A program made the translations under genes and the position numbers. A DNA stretch of 64,000 nucleotides, taken from contig JAUJPP010000005.1 of NCBI GenBank assembly GCA_030562195.1, positions 1,302,001-1,366,000 of the forward strand, given 5' to 3'. The stretch comes from Nipponacmea schrenckii (lineage: Eukaryota; Mollusca; Gastropoda; Lottiidae). The notes under the pieces are model-generated. The model did not search any database. It saw nothing but the letters and a program-made list of their open reading frames with translations, and had not been told where the DNA came from. Below, in pieces: positions 62,974-64,000 of this stretch (the stretch's first letter is position 1; every line of letters starts with the position of its first letter).

Positions 62974-64000
62974 TCAAGCATAGTTAAAGCTATTGGAATT
63001 CAACGAGAACGATCGCTTTCTGGCCATTCGTTTGAAGATATTCTTGCATTCTTGACGGAATCGCGGACTACAGAAGCCGTAAATAAAAGCGTTCGAGACG
63101 GAGTTGATCAGGAAACTTCTCACTGTTAGATTGTACAGGATCTTTATCAGCAAGCTCTGGCCTTCCAGGAAGCTCTTGTCCAAAGCTTGCACGGCCTTGA
63201 GTATCAGATGCGGTAGGAAGCTGACCAGAAACGTCATGGATATAATGAAAAGCATCAGCGTTGTTTTTCTGAGACGAGCATCGTCAGGCGATCTAGTGAT
63301 CTGCTTGGTCGATACTGTTGACATCTTCCGGTTTGTAGGTAACGGTCGTGCGTCTACAGTCAAAGAATTAGTGTAATCGGAGTCGCTGTCGCCCGACCCT
63401 TGATTAGCTGCGTCTACAACAAACACGTTATTGAGGGATGTCGTGGATATCTTGCGGACTCGAGTTCCGTTTCTAAGTTCTGGCGACGATGACAAAATAC
63501 TAGTGACCGTTTCCTTACGTGAACGTGCGGATACCATTCGCTTCCGGAAGCTGTTTTGTCTTAATATGGCGCGACCAATCATGCCGTAAGCGGTTATCAT
63601 GGATGCAAACGCAATCATGAAAACTATAAATAGTATCACTGTGTATATAAGAGGAATTTTAGTTTTGCTGTACCGGTCGGAAACAGAGCATTCAAGGCCC
63701 GTGATGTTCATAAAACCAGTTTCAACCGTTTTCGGACCGCTTATTAGTAACAATGGCCAGCTGAAAAAAAACGAGGCCACAACGGCACATACGACTGCGT
63801 ACCAGGCTTGTCTGTGCCCTATTTGGCGTTTTAAGGGGTGACATATGCGTCTGTAACGATCATAGCTTACGGCTATAAGCGTAATACCAGATCCTATGGC
63901 TACAAAACTAGTTATTGAACGCATGATCTTACAGCTAGCTGTAAAGGTGTACGTGTACGTAAAACGTATATCAAGTATTTCGCCTGGCATGGCAATAAGG
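62974..64000 (-). CDS. Class A G protein-coupled receptor, GPCR2 (5' part beyond window)
   Basis: The frame stays open through base 64000. The first ATG inside the window (63990) lies at the end of TM2 (LIAMPGEILDIRF), so it is not the start; N-terminus, TM1 and most of TM2 are outside. Visible parts: TM3 cysteine in ASCKIMRS, DRY in VSYDRYRRICHPLKRQ, ECL2 cysteine in GLECSVSD, TM5, a long third loop rich in Ser/Arg, TM6 with FLVSFLPHLILK, and TM7 with NAFIY where the family has NPxxY. The tail FRQECKNIFKRMARKR supplies helix 8 and a likely palmitoylated Cys. Local matches with GPCR1 (AMP-E--D-RF, CK-MRS, helix endings) show they are paralogues. Ligand unknown. No intron is seen in the visible part. 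Confidence 0.9.
   Translation of the reverse strand, partial: LIAMPGEILDIRFTYTYTFTASCKIMRSITSFVAIGSGITLIAVSYDRYRRICHPLKRQIGHRQAWYAVVCAVVASFFFSWPLLLISGPKTVETGFMNITGLECSVSDRYSKTKIPLIYTVILFIVFMIAFASMITAYGMIGRAILRQNSFRKRMVSARSRKETVTSILSSSPELRNGTRVRKISTTSLNNVFVVDAANQGSGDSDSDYTNSLTVDARPLPTNRKMSTVSTKQITRSPDDARLRKTTLMLFIISMTFLVSFLPHLILKAVQALDKSFLEGQSLLIKILYNLTVRSFLINSVSNAFIYGFCSPRFRQECKNIFKRMARKRSFSLNSNSFNYA

Noticed and set aside
63988..63990. ATG as start of GPCR2
   Set aside because: It codes for the Met at the end of TM2 and the frame is open upstream to the window edge.

Overview
The window is nuclear DNA of an invertebrate animal, most likely a lophotrochozoan and probably a mollusc. The evidence for an animal is intron-split genes with consensus GT/AG sites, a tRNA-derived SINE family, several MITE families, about twenty unrelated minisatellite arrays, AT-rich spacers and animal-type gene content (rhodopsin-like receptors, claudin-like four-helix proteins). 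The mollusc assignment is an impression from receptor style and repeat load, not a proof. There is no prokaryotic gene organisation, rRNA, tRNA gene or CRISPR.

Layout. Bases 1-29,300 hold no gene I can support. They are filled with tandem arrays (units of 16-197 bp), copies of a TTAA-flanked MITE, a roughly 1 kb TTAA-flanked element and SINE pieces. From 29,300 to 39,100 lies a compact cluster of three minus-strand genes: a seven-exon single-pass membrane protein (352 aa, unrecognised), and two three-exon claudin/PMP22-like proteins (201 and 172 aa). The two claudin-like genes share intron phases and a 138-nt middle exon, so they are paralogues. Their introns carry SINEs, a MITE and a 22-bp minisatellite.

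From 41,243 to 45,240 on the plus strand is a complete four-exon acireductone dioxygenase gene (ADI1, 179 aa, methionine salvage). Its second intron is almost entirely a 1.7-kb pyrimidine-rich 16-bp minisatellite. A long inverted repeat sits about 380 bp before its start codon. From 46,689 to 48,020 on the minus strand is an intronless class A GPCR (443 aa). A paralogous GPCR on the same strand begins beyond the right edge and ends at 62,974. Between the two receptors are large satellites (22, 120, 62 and 33 bp units), a PIF/Harbinger-like MITE and more SINEs.

How the genes relate: the claudin-like pair and the neighbouring membrane protein could all act at cell surfaces or junctions, but co-orientation is the only link seen. 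The GPCR pair looks like a local duplication. ADI1 is a housekeeping enzyme unrelated to its neighbours. The most notable points are the GPCR2 change of the NPxxY proline to alanine, the split-gene reconstructions, the repeat-filled ADI1 intron and the well-delimited mobile elements with target-site duplications.
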